Assembly (NCBI GenBank): GCA_030746295.1
Contig: JASLMY010000035.1
Coordinates: forward strand, 1 to 27,316
Length of the DNA stretch: 27,316 nt
From: Alphaproteobacteria bacterium
GTDB taxonomy: Bacteria; Pseudomonadota; Alphaproteobacteria; GCA-2731375
Reading direction: 5' to 3'
The position numbers and the translations under genes were made by a program. Each line of letters opens with the position of its first letter. The stretch's first letter is position 1. The notes under the pieces were generated by a model that had not been told where the DNA came from, ran no database searches, and saw nothing but the letters and a program-made list of their open reading frames with translations. Below are positions 1-9,288 of this stretch, piece after piece.

Positions 1-353
1 ACATCGGCGAGATGATTTCCGGCGAGCGCGGCACCGAGGACTTGGGCGGTCCGTTGCGAATCGCGCACTATTCCGGGCAGGCGGCGCGGGTCGGCATCGA
101 GCAGCTGATCATGTTGTCGGTGCTGCTGTCATTGAATCTGGGTATCATCAATCTTCTGCCGGTCCCGGTACTCGACGGCGGTCATCTGCTCCTGTATGCA
201 TTCGAGGCGGTGCGGGGGCGTCCCCTTACCGAACGGATGCAGGAGTATGCCTTTCGCTTCGGGCTGGCGATGATTTTGACGTTGGCTATCTTCGTCACCT
301 GGAACGACCTCGTGCAGTTGAAGGTGGTCGAGTACATCGCCGGCATTTTCTGA
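1..353 (+). CDS. rseP: RseP-type site-2 intramembrane zinc metalloprotease, C-terminal part
   Basis: Only the last ~117 codons are present (frame begins at base 3; stop TGA 351-353). RseP cleaves membrane-bound anti-sigma factors inside the inner membrane during the envelope stress response. The visible part shows a GGP segment that follows the PDZ region, a hydrophobic helix, and the family motif LPVPVLDGGH. The Asp of that motif (codon 174-176) is the third zinc ligand of site-2 proteases. A last transmembrane helix (roughly 240-310) follows. The HExxH motif and PDZ domains lie upstream of the window. The gene ends 27 bases before bamA, and rseP-bamA is a standard proteobacterial pairing, which supports the call. 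Confidence 0.93.
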   Translation, partial: IGEMISGERGTEDLGGPLRIAHYSGQAARVGIEQLIMLSVLLSLNLGIINLLPVPVLDGGHLLLYAFEAVRGRPLTERMQEYAFRFGLAMILTLAIFVTWNDLVQLKVVEYIAGIF

Positions 354-380
354 TCGGCGGGGAAGAAACAGGGAGACGTC

Positions 381-2657
381 GTGTTGCGCAGTGTGATCCT
401 CGGCCTCGCGGCGGTGATCATGGTCGTCGGCCTCGCGGCCGGTGCCGCCCGGGCGCAGTCGGCGGACGGCTTCATCCGCGAGATCAGGATCGAGGGCAAC
501 AACCGCATCGAGGCGGATACGATCCTGACCAAGATGCTGCTGGCCGCGGGCGACCGCTATGACCCGGCTCGTGCCGACCGCTCGCTCAAGGCGCTGGTCG
601 ACACCGGCCTCTTCGCCGACGTCGTGATCCGCCGCCAGGGCGACATCATGGTCGTGACCGTGGTCGAGAACCCGGTCATCAACCGGATCGCGTTCGAGGG
701 CAACAAGCGTATCGACGACAATGCCCTCGACCAAGAAGTCACCTTGCGCCCGCGCGAGGTCTATACGCGAAGCCGGATTCAATCCGACGCTCGGCGCATC
801 CAGCAGGTCTATCGACGCAGTGGCCGCTTCGCCGCCACGGTCGAGCCCAAGGTCATTCAGTTGGAGCAGAACCGCGTCGACGTGGTCTTCGAGATCAACG
901 AGGGGCCGCTGACCGGGATCCGCAAGATCGAGTTCATCGGTAATCGCGCCTTCAGCGACGGCAGCTTGCGGGACGCGATCGTCACCAAGGAGTCTGCTTG
1001 GTACCGCTTCCTGACCAGCGACGACACCTACGATCCCGACCGCATGACGTTGGATCGGGACGAGCTGCGCCGCTTCTATCGCAGCCGCGGCTATGCCGAC
1101 TTTCGCGTCGTCTCGGCGGTGGCGGAGCTGACCGCCGACCGCGATGCCTTCTTCATCACCTTCTCGGTGGAAGAGGGCGAGCGCTACAACTTCGGCGTCG
1201 TCGACATCACCACGACGCTCAAGAACCTGGAGCCGGAGAGCCTGCGCAGCGAGCTGACCACCTTCGAGGGCGAGACCTTCGATGCGAGCGCCATCGAGGA
1301 CAGCCGGATCGCACTCACTTTCGCGCTCGGACGCTTGGGCTATGCCTTTGTCGACGTGCGGCCAAGAATCTCGCGCGACCGCGAAGAGAAATTGATCGGC
1401 GTCACCTACGAGATCAAGGAAGGACCCAGGGTCTACGTCGAGCGCATCAACATCACCGGCAACGTGCGCACCCTAGACAAAGTGATCCGGCGCGAATTCC
1501 GGATCGCCGAGGGCGATGCCTTCAACACCGCGAAGCTTCGCCGCTCGCGTCAGCGGGTCCGCGGCCTCGGCTTCTTCGACCGGGTGGAGATGACGCAGGA
1601 GCCGGGCACACGGCCGGACCGCGTGGTCGTCAACATGGATGTGCAGGAGCGGTCCACCGGCGAGCTGTCCTTCGGTGCAGGAGTATCGAGCTCGGAGGCG
1701 CTGATCGGCGACATCACCCTTCGCGAGCGCAACCTGCTCGGCCGCGGCCAAGACTTGAAGCTCCGGCTCAGGGCGTCGTTCAAGCGGCAACTGATAGACC
1801 TCTCCTTCACCGAGCCCTATTTTCTCGACCGCGACCTGGCCGCCGGCTTCGACGTCTATCGCATGCAGATCAACCTGCAGAGCCGGAGCTCCTTCGATCA
1901 GCAGTTGACAGGCGGCCGTCTCAGGACCTCCTACGCCATTACCGAGCGGCTTCGCCAGTCGGTCCACTACACGATCGAGGAGGACGTGATCAACGACATC
2001 GACAGTGGCGCCTCGGTCTTCATCAGGGCGGAGAGGGGAGACAGAGTCACCTCGGCGGTCGGCACGACCTTCACCTACAGCACGCTCGACGATAGATTCC
2101 TGCCGACGACCGGCTATCGGCTCAGTGGCGGCCCCGAGCTCGGCGGCCTGGGCGGCGATGTCAGGTACCTCCAGAACACCGGCCGCGCCGTCTACTACCA
2201 CCCCTTCACCGAAGAGCTCGTCGGCAGTCTCGGTTTCAATGCGGGTTACATAACCGGCTTGTCCGACGACGTCGGTATTCGCAACCGCTTCTTCATCGGC
2301 GGCGAGACCTTTCGGGGCTTCGAGTCCGGCGGGATCGGCCCGCGGGACAGCGCCACGAGCGATTCCCTCGGCGGCAATGCCTACTACGTCGGCACAGCCG
2401 AGCTGCGGTTCCCGTTGGCCTTCATCCGCGAGTTTGGCGTTTTGGGCCGCGTCTTTACGGAGGCCGGGTCGCTGTGGAGCATCGACGTCGACGGGCCCAC
2501 CCTGCTGGATTCAAGTTTTCCCAGGATGTCGGCGGGGGCCGGATTGTCGTGGCGCTCGCCGTTCGGGCCGATCCGGATCGACTTGGCGCACCCGATCGTC
2601 AAGGAGGACTATGACGAGCGAGAGCTCTTCCGCTTCAGCTTTGGGACCCGATTCTAG
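381..2657 (+). CDS. bamA: BamA, outer membrane protein assembly factor (Omp85 family)
   Basis: BamA is the core of the BAM complex, which folds and inserts beta-barrel proteins into the outer membrane. The start is GTG at 381, chosen because GGGAG at 371-375 lies five bases upstream and a clean signal peptide follows (hydrophobic stretch 4-22, likely cut after ARA at residue 25). Five POTRA repeats can be followed by their GNxR-like strands beginning near residues 32, 97, 175, 265 and 345. The beta-barrel runs from about 425 to 758 and ends in Phe, as expected of a barrel substrate. The loop-6 motif is FRGF (644-647), a variant of the usual VRGF, with the key Arg kept at 645. Its 758 residues are normal for the family. 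The stop abuts the next start. Confidence 0.97.
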   Translation: MLRSVILGLAAVIMVVGLAAGAARAQSADGFIREIRIEGNNRIEADTILTKMLLAAGDRYDPARADRSLKALVDTGLFADVVIRRQGDIMVVTVVENPVINRIAFEGNKRIDDNALDQEVTLRPREVYTRSRIQSDARRIQQVYRRSGRFAATVEPKVIQLEQNRVDVVFEINEGPLTGIRKIEFIGNRAFSDGSLRDAIVTKESAWYRFLTSDDTYDPDRMTLDRDELRRFYRSRGYADFRVVSAVAELTADRDAFFITFSVEEGERYNFGVVDITTTLKNLEPESLRSELTTFEGETFDASAIEDSRIALTFALGRLGYAFVDVRPRISRDREEKLIGVTYEIKEGPRVYVERINITGNVRTLDKVIRREFRIAEGDAFNTAKLRRSRQRVRGLGFFDRVEMTQEPGTRPDRVVVNMDVQERSTGELSFGAGVSSSEALIGDITLRERNLLGRGQDLKLRLRASFKRQLIDLSFTEPYFLDRDLAAGFDVYRMQINLQSRSSFDQQLTGGRLRTSYAITERLRQSVHYTIEEDVINDIDSGASVFIRAERGDRVTSAVGTTFTYSTLDDRFLPTTGYRLSGGPELGGLGGDVRYLQNTGRAVYYHPFTEELVGSLGFNAGYITGLSDDVGIRNRFFIGGETFRGFESGGIGPRDSATSDSLGGNAYYVGTAELRFPLAFIREFGVLGRVFTEAGSLWSIDVDGPTLLDSSFPRMSAGAGLSWRSPFGPIRIDLAHPIVKEDYDERELFRFSFGTRF

Positions 2658-3224
2658 ATGCGCCGACTTCTCGTCATCACTGGCCTCGTCCTCGGTGCGC
2701 TCGCCCTCGTCCCGGCGGCGGGCGCCGAAGCGGCGGAGAAACTGCCGGAGCCCGTGATCGCGGTTCTGGATTCCCAGCGCGTGCTCAGGGATTCGAAGGC
2801 GGGGCGGGATATTCGCCGTCAGATCGACGCCTACCGGAAGGCCTACCAGGCCGAGATCAAGGCCGAAGAGGCGAAGTTGCGCCAAATCGAGGACAAGCTG
2901 AAGCGCCAGCGCGCGGTTCTGGCGCCGGATATCTTCGAGAAGCGTCGGCGTGAATTCGAGCAGCGCGTGATCAGCTTGCAGCGCCGGGTCCAGGATCGGA
3001 CCCGGGCCCTCGACCGGGCTTTCGATAGTGCCATGCGGGAGCTTCGCAAGCCGCTGATCCCGCTGGTCCGCGACCTGACGCGACGGAGCGGCTACAATCT
3101 GGTGGTCGACAATTCACAGGTACTGATGGCGCTCAAGGGGCGCGACATCACCGAGTCCGTGATCGCGCAACTCGACAAGCGCATTTCGAGCATGAAGGTG
3201 CCCGAGCCGACGATCGCCAAGTAG
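2658..3224 (+). CDS. skp: Skp/OmpH family periplasmic chaperone
   Basis: Skp holds unfolded outer-membrane proteins in the periplasm and hands them to BAM. The 188-residue product starts with an ATG directly after the bamA stop codon, which implies translational coupling. A signal peptide occupies about residues 1-23 (hydrophobic core [15 protein letters not shown]). A strand containing [10 protein letters not shown] follows, the usual start of the mature OmpH fold. A long charged coiled-coil hairpin spans about 48-130, and a C-terminal strand region contains [11 protein letters not shown]. Residue count, composition and position between bamA and lpxD fit the family. Confidence 0.93.
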   Translation: MRRLLVITGLVLGALALVPAAGAEAAEKLPEPVIAVLDSQRVLRDSKAGRDIRRQIDAYRKAYQAEIKAEEAKLRQIEDKLKRQRAVLAPDIFEKRRREFEQRVISLQRRVQDRTRALDRAFDSAMRELRKPLIPLVRDLTRRSGYNLVVDNSQVLMALKGRDITESVIAQLDKRISSMKVPEPTIAK

Positions 3225-3226
3225 CT

Positions 3227-4258
3227 ATGGCCGACCCCCGTTTCTACGACAACCACGGGCCGTTCACGCTGAAAGATCTGGCGGAATTGGGTGGTGCCGA
3301 GCTGGCGGCGGAGGCCGACCCGGAGCGCCTGGTTCGCGACATCGGTCCGCTCGAGACGGCCGGGGTCGACGAGCTGAGCTTCCTCGACAACGCTGCCTAC
3401 GTCGATGCCTTCGCCAACAGCCGGGCCGGTGCCTGCGTCGTCGAGCCGCGCCACCAGCGGCGCGCGCCGGAAGGCATGGCCTTGTTGCTCGGCCCGCATC
3501 CCTATCAGGTCTATGCGCGGATCGCGCAGGCCTTCTATCCCTTGTCGCCGCTCGAGGCCGGCATCGCCGAGAGCGCCGACATCGACCCGACCGCGACGCT
3601 GGGCGAGGGCGTCGAGGTCGGTGCCAACGTCGTCGTCGGCGCCCAGGCGGCGATCGGTGCCCGATCCCTGCTTGGACCCGGCGTCGTCGTCGGAGCCGGC
3701 GTCGTCATCGGCGAGGAATGCCGGCTGCACGCCGGAGTCGTCGTCAGCCACAGCCTCGTCGGCAATCGCGTCACCCTGCATCCGGGCGCCAAGTTGGGGC
3801 AGGACGGCTTCGGTTTCGCCATGGCGCCGAGCGGCCATATCCGGGTGCCGCAGGTCGGTCGCGTCATCGTCGGCGACGACTGCGTGATCGGCGCCAACAC
3901 CACCATCGACCGTGGCCACCTCCACGACACCGTCATCGGCCCCGGCTGCTGGATTGATAATCTGGTGCAGATCGGGCACAACGTCGAGCTGGGCAAAGGG
4001 TGCGTGATCGTGGCGCAGGCGGGCATCTCGGGCAGCACCAAGCTCGGCGATTTCGTGGCCCTCGGCGGACAGGCCGGGTTGACCGGGCACCTGAAGATCG
4101 GCGACGGGGCCCAGATCGGCGCCCAGGCCGGCGTCATGGCCGATGTGCCCGCCGGCACCCGCGTCGTCGGCAGTCCGGCCCAGCCGATCGGCGATTTTTT
4201 CCGACAGATGGCGCTGCTGCGACGGCTCGACAAGCGAAGGGGAAAGAAGGATGAGTGA
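3227..4258 (+). CDS. lpxD: LpxD, UDP-3-O-(3-hydroxyacyl)glucosamine N-acyltransferase
   Basis: LpxD carries out the third step of lipid A synthesis, adding a hydroxyacyl chain from acyl-ACP to the 2-amino group of UDP-3-O-acylglucosamine in the cytoplasm. The 343-residue protein has an N-terminal uridine-binding domain (about 10-105). A left-handed beta helix of hexapeptide repeats follows (about 110-320), and then a C-terminal helix. His251 in QIGHNVELG matches the catalytic histidine region of LpxD, and the [15 protein letters not shown] stretch (184-198) is a family hallmark. It starts two bases after the skp stop. Its last eight bases overlap the fabZ start. Confidence 0.96.
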   Translation: MADPRFYDNHGPFTLKDLAELGGAELAAEADPERLVRDIGPLETAGVDELSFLDNAAYVDAFANSRAGACVVEPRHQRRAPEGMALLLGPHPYQVYARIAQAFYPLSPLEAGIAESADIDPTATLGEGVEVGANVVVGAQAAIGARSLLGPGVVVGAGVVIGEECRLHAGVVVSHSLVGNRVTLHPGAKLGQDGFGFAMAPSGHIRVPQVGRVIVGDDCVIGANTTIDRGHLHDTVIGPGCWIDNLVQIGHNVELGKGCVIVAQAGISGSTKLGDFVALGGQAGLTGHLKIGDGAQIGAQAGVMADVPAGTRVVGSPAQPIGDFFRQMALLRRLDKRRGKKDE

Positions 4259-4718
4259 GGCGCAGGCGTCGACCGATCCGGAGACGATTGAAATCGATCG
4301 GATCATGGAGATGATCCCGCACCGGTATCCGATGTTGTTGGTCGACCGCGTGCTCGAGGTCAAGCCCGACGTCTCGGCCGTCGGCATCAAGAACGTCTCC
4401 ATAAACGAGCCCCAGTTCCAAGGCCACTTTCCGGCGATGGCGGTGATGCCGGGCGTCATGATCGTCGAGGCGATGGCGCAGACCGCTGCGATCCTCGTGG
4501 TGCAAACGATGGGCGAGAAGGCCGAGGGCCGGCACGTCTATTTCATGTCGATCGACGAATGCCGGTTTCGCCGCCCGGTGACGCCCGGCGACACGATGCG
4601 CATCGAGGTCAAGAAGCTTAAGGGCCGGGGCAATGTCTGGCGCTTCGAGGGGCAGGTGACGGTCGACGGGCAGCGCGCGGCGGAGGCCAAGTTCGCCGCC
4701 ATGATTCTGGACCACTGA
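4251..4718 (+). CDS. fabZ: FabZ, 3-hydroxyacyl-ACP dehydratase
   Basis: FabZ dehydrates beta-hydroxyacyl-ACP in type II fatty acid elongation and competes with LpxA and LpxD for hydroxyacyl-ACP. The start is ATG 4251, behind a strong purine-rich site (AAGGGGAAAGAAGG). The frame stays open further upstream, but that part lies inside lpxD and does not resemble FabZ. The 155-residue hot-dog-fold protein has the motif [13 protein letters not shown] (22-34), catalytic His59 in GHFP and catalytic Glu73 in MIVEAMAQ. Length matches the family. The eight-base overlap with lpxD and ten-base gap to lpxA place it in the lipid A operon. Confidence 0.96.
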   Translation: MSEAQASTDPETIEIDRIMEMIPHRYPMLLVDRVLEVKPDVSAVGIKNVSINEPQFQGHFPAMAVMPGVMIVEAMAQTAAILVVQTMGEKAEGRHVYFMSIDECRFRRPVTPGDTMRIEVKKLKGRGNVWRFEGQVTVDGQRAAEAKFAAMILDH

Positions 4719-4728
4719 GCAGTCGCCG

Positions 4729-5529
4729 ATGGCCGAGGTCCATCCGACCGCCATCATCGACGACGACGCCGAGATCGGCGCCGGCGTCCGCGTCGGCGCC
4801 TACAGCGTCGTCGGCGCCGGCGTCTGTCTGGAAGAGGGCGTGGTGTTGGAGCCCCACGTCGTGGTCTCCGGGCAGACCCGGGTCGGCAGCGGCAGCCACG
4901 TATTTCCCTTCGCCTCGATCGGCTCGATCCCACAGGACATGAAATACGCCGGCGAGGCGTCCGATCTCGTCATCGGCCCTGGGAACGTGATCCGCGAGCA
5001 CGTGACCATGAACCCCGGCACCGAAGGCGGCGGGATGACCACCCGCACCGGCCGCGGCTGTCTCTTCATGGTCGGCAGTCACGTCGCTCACGACTGCCAG
5101 ATCGGCGACCACGTCATTTTGGTCAACAACGCCACGCTGGGCGGCCATGTCGAGGTCCACGACCACGCCATCGTCGGCGGCCTGTCGGCGGTGCATCAGT
5201 TCGTGCGGATTGGCCGCCATGCCATGGTTGGCGGCATGACCGGGGTCGAGAACGACGTCATTCCCTACGGCTCGGTGATCGGCAACCGGGCTCGACTTTC
5301 CGGCCTCAACATCGTCGGCCTGAAGCGGCGCGGCTTTAGCCGTGAGGCGATCCATGCTCTGCGCGGCGCCTTTCGCCTACTGTTCGCCGAAGGCGGCACC
5401 TTCCAGGAGCGCCTGGCCGAGGTTGCCGAAGCGTTCGCGGAAAGTCCTGAAGTGATGCATATCGTCGACTTCATCCGCGCCGATTCTACGCGCTCGCTCT
5501 GCCAGCCGATCGCCGAAGGTGCCGGGTAG
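4729..5529 (+). CDS. lpxA: LpxA, acyl-ACP--UDP-N-acetylglucosamine O-acyltransferase
   Basis: LpxA catalyses the first step of lipid A synthesis, transferring a 3-hydroxyacyl chain to UDP-GlcNAc. The 266-residue protein opens with hexapeptide repeats (VHPTAIIDDDAEIGAGV) that form the left-handed beta helix to about residue 190. A helical C-terminal domain follows. The segment SHVAHDC carries His118 and His121, which correspond to the two conserved histidines (His122 and catalytic His125) of the E. coli enzyme. NPGTEGGGM (95-103) is also typical. Length is close to the 262 residues of E. coli LpxA. The 3' end overlaps the lpxI start by 11 bases. Confidence 0.96.
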   Translation: MAEVHPTAIIDDDAEIGAGVRVGAYSVVGAGVCLEEGVVLEPHVVVSGQTRVGSGSHVFPFASIGSIPQDMKYAGEASDLVIGPGNVIREHVTMNPGTEGGGMTTRTGRGCLFMVGSHVAHDCQIGDHVILVNNATLGGHVEVHDHAIVGGLSAVHQFVRIGRHAMVGGMTGVENDVIPYGSVIGNRARLSGLNIVGLKRRGFSREAIHALRGAFRLLFAEGGTFQERLAEVAEAFAESPEVMHIVDFIRADSTRSLCQPIAEGAG

Positions 5530-6349
5530 TCTCGGTATCGTCGCCGGAAGCGGCGCCCTGCCCGGCCAGTTGATCGCCGGTTGCCAGGCCGCCGGCCACG
5601 AGGTCTTCGTCGTCGCGATCAAGGGCGAGACCGAGCCCGAGACGGTCGCCGGCGTCGCCCATCTCTGGCTCGACATCGGCGCCGTCGGCCGGGCCACGGC
5701 GGCGTTCCGAAAGGCCGGCTGCGAGACCTTGTGCCTGATTGGCGGCATCGAACGGCCGGCGTTGGCCGAGCTGAAGCCGGACTGGCAGGGCCTGAAGCTG
5801 CTGCCGCGCCTGGCCGCCGCCGCGGCCGAGGGTGACGACGCCATGCTGCGCGTCGTGGTCGAACATTTCGAGGCCGTTGGCTTCCGCATCGTCGGCGCGG
5901 AAGCGCTGTTGGCCGATCTCGGTTTGCCGGCCGGCCCACTCGGCTGTCATCGACCGGACGCGGCGGCGGAGACGGACATCGAGGCCGGCATCCGGGCGAT
6001 CCGGGCCTTGGGGCCGGGAACGGTCGCGCAGGCGGTCGTCGTGCGCGACGGTCGGGTGCTGGCGATCGAGGGCGCCGACGGCACCGACGCCATGCTGGCG
6101 CGCTGTGAACGGCGAGCGGACGGCAAGCGTGCCGGCGTCCTGGTGAAATGGCCGAAATCGGAGCAGGAGCGCCGCGTCGACTTGCCGACAATCGGGCCGG
6201 AGACCGTCGCCGGCGCGCTCGCGGCCGGGCTCGAGGGGATCGCCGCGGCCGCCAACGGCGCCCTGGTGGCGGAACGCGCGCGGAGCATCGACCTCGCCGA
6301 CGAGGGTGGTCTCTTCATCGTCGGCATCGACGCGGAGCCGTCGCCCTGA
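5519..6349 (+). CDS. lpxI: LpxI, UDP-2,3-diacylglucosamine diphosphatase (DUF1009 family)
   Basis: LpxI hydrolyses UDP-2,3-diacylglucosamine to lipid X and UMP. It replaces the unrelated LpxH in alphaproteobacteria. The start is GTG 5519, inside the end of lpxA; it gives the expected N-terminal strand (SLGIVAGSGALPGQL). No better start lies close by, and no clean Shine-Dalgarno spacing is visible, so coupling to lpxA translation is likely. The 276-residue protein has the N-terminal nucleotide-binding-like domain (1-130) and the C-terminal DUF1009 core (about 135-272). The core includes the conserved DLPTIGPETV segment at 221-230. Position between lpxA and lpxB is diagnostic. Confidence 0.93.
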   Translation: MPGSLGIVAGSGALPGQLIAGCQAAGHEVFVVAIKGETEPETVAGVAHLWLDIGAVGRATAAFRKAGCETLCLIGGIERPALAELKPDWQGLKLLPRLAAAAAEGDDAMLRVVVEHFEAVGFRIVGAEALLADLGLPAGPLGCHRPDAAAETDIEAGIRAIRALGPGTVAQAVVVRDGRVLAIEGADGTDAMLARCERRADGKRAGVLVKWPKSEQERRVDLPTIGPETVAGALAAGLEGIAAAANGALVAERARSIDLADEGGLFIVGIDAEPSP

Positions 6350-6369
6350 GCGCCGAGGCACCCCATCTC

Positions 6370-7512
6370 ATGCTGGTCGCGGGCGAGCCGTCGGGCGATC
6401 TCCTGGGAGCCCGCTTGATGTCGGCACTCGGCGAACGCACCCATGGCCGGGCCCGTTTTTTCGGCGTTGGCGGTGAGGCGATGTCGGCCCAGGGCTTGGA
6501 GAGCCTCTTTCCCATGTCCGAGCTTTCGGTCATGGGCCTGGCGGAGGTGCTACCTCGCGTGCCACGGCTCTTCCGCCGGCTCCGCGAGACCCAAGCGGCG
6601 GCGCTTGCTGCCGGGCCCGACGCCCTGGTCACCATCGATTCCCCCGGCTTCAATTTCCGCCTCGCCAAGCGCCTGCGGGGCCACGGTATTCCGCTCGTGC
6701 ACTACGTCGCACCCTCGGTTTGGGCCTGGCGTCCGGGCCGGGCGCGGAAGGTGGCCGGATTTCTCGATCACCTGTTGGCGCTGCTGCCGTTCGAGCCGCC
6801 CTATTTCGAGCGCCATGGCCTCGCCTGCAGCTTCGTCGGCCATCCGGCCGTGGAAGGCGGGGTCGGTGCCGGCGAGGGCGAGCGCTTTCGCCAGGGCCAC
6901 CAGGTCGGCGCGGCGCCGCTCGTGCTGCTGCTGCCGGGCAGCCGGATGATGGAGGTCGGGCGCCACCTGCCGATCTTCGAGGCGACGCTGGCGCGCCTGC
7001 GCCGCGGGCAGCCCGATCTGGTGGCAGCCCTTCCCGCCGCCCCCGCGGTGGCCGGCGCCGTCCTTACCGGCGTCGGCCGATGGCCGGGACGCAACCTGGT
7101 CGTGGTCGGGGAGGCCGAGAAGTTCGACGCCTTCGCCGCCGCCGACGCGGCCCTCGCCGTCTCGGGCACGGTGACGCTCGAGCTGGCCCTGGCCGCCACC
7201 CCGACCGTGGTCGCCTATCGGGGCAACCTCTTGAGCGCGGCGATCGCCAGGCGGTTGCTCCGCATCGAGCACGTCTCGCTCGCCAACATCCTGCTCGGGC
7301 GCGAGCTGCAGCCGGAGTTCCTACAGGAGAATTGCCAGGCCGACGGCTTGGCAGCGGCGTTGGAGGCGCGGCTCGCCGGCGGCGCCGACGAGCCCCTCGC
7401 CGAGGCGGCCCGGGCGCTCAAGTCGATGCTGGCGCCGGACGGAGCGCGCCCGAGCTCGCGGGCCGCCGACGTGGTCCTGGAAGTGGTCCGAAAGGGCCGG
7501 GGGGCGAGCTGA
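6370..7512 (+). CDS. lpxB: LpxB, lipid-A-disaccharide synthase
   Basis: LpxB joins lipid X and UDP-2,3-diacylglucosamine to form the lipid A disaccharide at the inner membrane. Starting at ATG 6370 the product has 380 residues, close to the E. coli enzyme. It begins with the family signature LVAGEPSGDLLGARLM. Other hallmarks are FGVGGEAM, SVMGLAEVLPR, IDSPGFNFRLAK, YVAPSVWAWRPGR and the C-terminal SGTVTLELALAATPTVVAYR acceptor region. The start is the least certain point. A CTG at 6346, overlapping the lpxI stop, would add eight residues and a fuller first beta strand; GAGG at 6355-6358 supports the ATG. This is the last gene of the plus-strand run. Confidence 0.94.
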   Translation: MLVAGEPSGDLLGARLMSALGERTHGRARFFGVGGEAMSAQGLESLFPMSELSVMGLAEVLPRVPRLFRRLRETQAAALAAGPDALVTIDSPGFNFRLAKRLRGHGIPLVHYVAPSVWAWRPGRARKVAGFLDHLLALLPFEPPYFERHGLACSFVGHPAVEGGVGAGEGERFRQGHQVGAAPLVLLLPGSRMMEVGRHLPIFEATLARLRRGQPDLVAALPAAPAVAGAVLTGVGRWPGRNLVVVGEAEKFDAFAAADAALAVSGTVTLELALAATPTVVAYRGNLLSAAIARRLLRIEHVSLANILLGRELQPEFLQENCQADGLAAALEARLAGGADEPLAEAARALKSMLAPDGARPSSRAADVVLEVVRKGRGAS

Positions 7513-7539
7513 GCGGCCGGGGCCGGGCAAGGCACCGGT

Positions 7540-7764
7540 TCAGAAGAGGTGGGTGCCGAGCCGCCAGAGCAGGAAGAGCAGTGCCCCGACGAGGAGAGCG
7601 ATGCTGGGGCGCAACAAGCGGGTCAGTCGCTGCCGCCAAGATGCTCGGTTGTCGTTGGCGGCCTCGGCCCGGCCCGAGCGTCGGACCGGAAAGGAACCCA
7701 CCCCGGCGGCGGCCGGAACCCCGGTCGCGCGTCGCACCACTTGCGCCACGGCGTCTCGGCTCAT
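7540..7764 (-). CDS. Small single-pass membrane protein with ANDN motif
   Basis: A 74-residue product of unknown function, read from ATG 7764. A GGGGTGAGG stretch lies directly upstream; a GTG six bases upstream is an alternative start. Residues 1-35 are charged and Ala/Arg-rich. The ANDN motif (36-39), often seen in short alphaproteobacterial proteins, comes before a basic stretch (RQRLTRLLR). One hydrophobic segment runs from about 53 to 69 (SIALLVGALLFLLWRLG), and the protein ends in Phe. The topology suggests a short inner-membrane protein with a cytoplasmic basic side. It lies 26 bases after gltA on the same strand and may be co-transcribed with it. The frame stays open further into gltA, but that part looks like a shadow. 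I do not recognise a named family. Confidence 0.6.
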   Translation of the reverse strand: MSRDAVAQVVRRATGVPAAAGVGSFPVRRSGRAEAANDNRASWRQRLTRLLRPSIALLVGALLFLLWRLGTHLF

Positions 7765-7790
7765 CCTCACCCCATCGTGATAACGCGGGC

Positions 7791-9089
<1,299 letters not shown>

Positions 9090-9182
9090 GTATGTCCCTG
9101 TCGCTTCATGTCGCGCCCGTGCGCCCTCCCGACCCGAGGCGGTATCCGCTCGATCGGAGGTGCTGCGGCGGGAATTACCCCT

Positions 9183-9188
9183 ATTATA
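9183..9188 (-). promoter_or_regulatory. Candidate gltA promoter -10 hexamer
   Basis: The minus strand reads TATAAT here, a perfect sigma70 -10 hexamer in a locally AT-rich patch of GC-rich DNA. Transcription would start near 9176 and leave about 87 bases of leader before gltA. The -35 match is poor (TTACTC at 18 bases spacing). The leader contains a small stem (bases 9135-9142 with 9146-9152, one bulge) of unknown meaning. Confidence 0.5.
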
Positions 9189-9288
9189 CCCGAACCGCCC
9201 CTACTTGAGTAAATAGGCTTATGTCGCAGGGGATCGTTAAGTTCTTAATTTGATTTCGGTAAATCACATAATCTCTTGATAAGAGGCG

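Noticed and set aside
2300..2325. FRGF in BamA as a defect
   Set aside because: The Arg-Gly-Phe core is intact and the first position varies in the Omp85 family, so the change is probably neutral.
9250..9266. FNR-like site in the gltX-gltA gap
   Set aside because: TTGAT is present but no ATCAA half-site follows at four bases. The real symmetry is TGATTT-N4-AAATCA.
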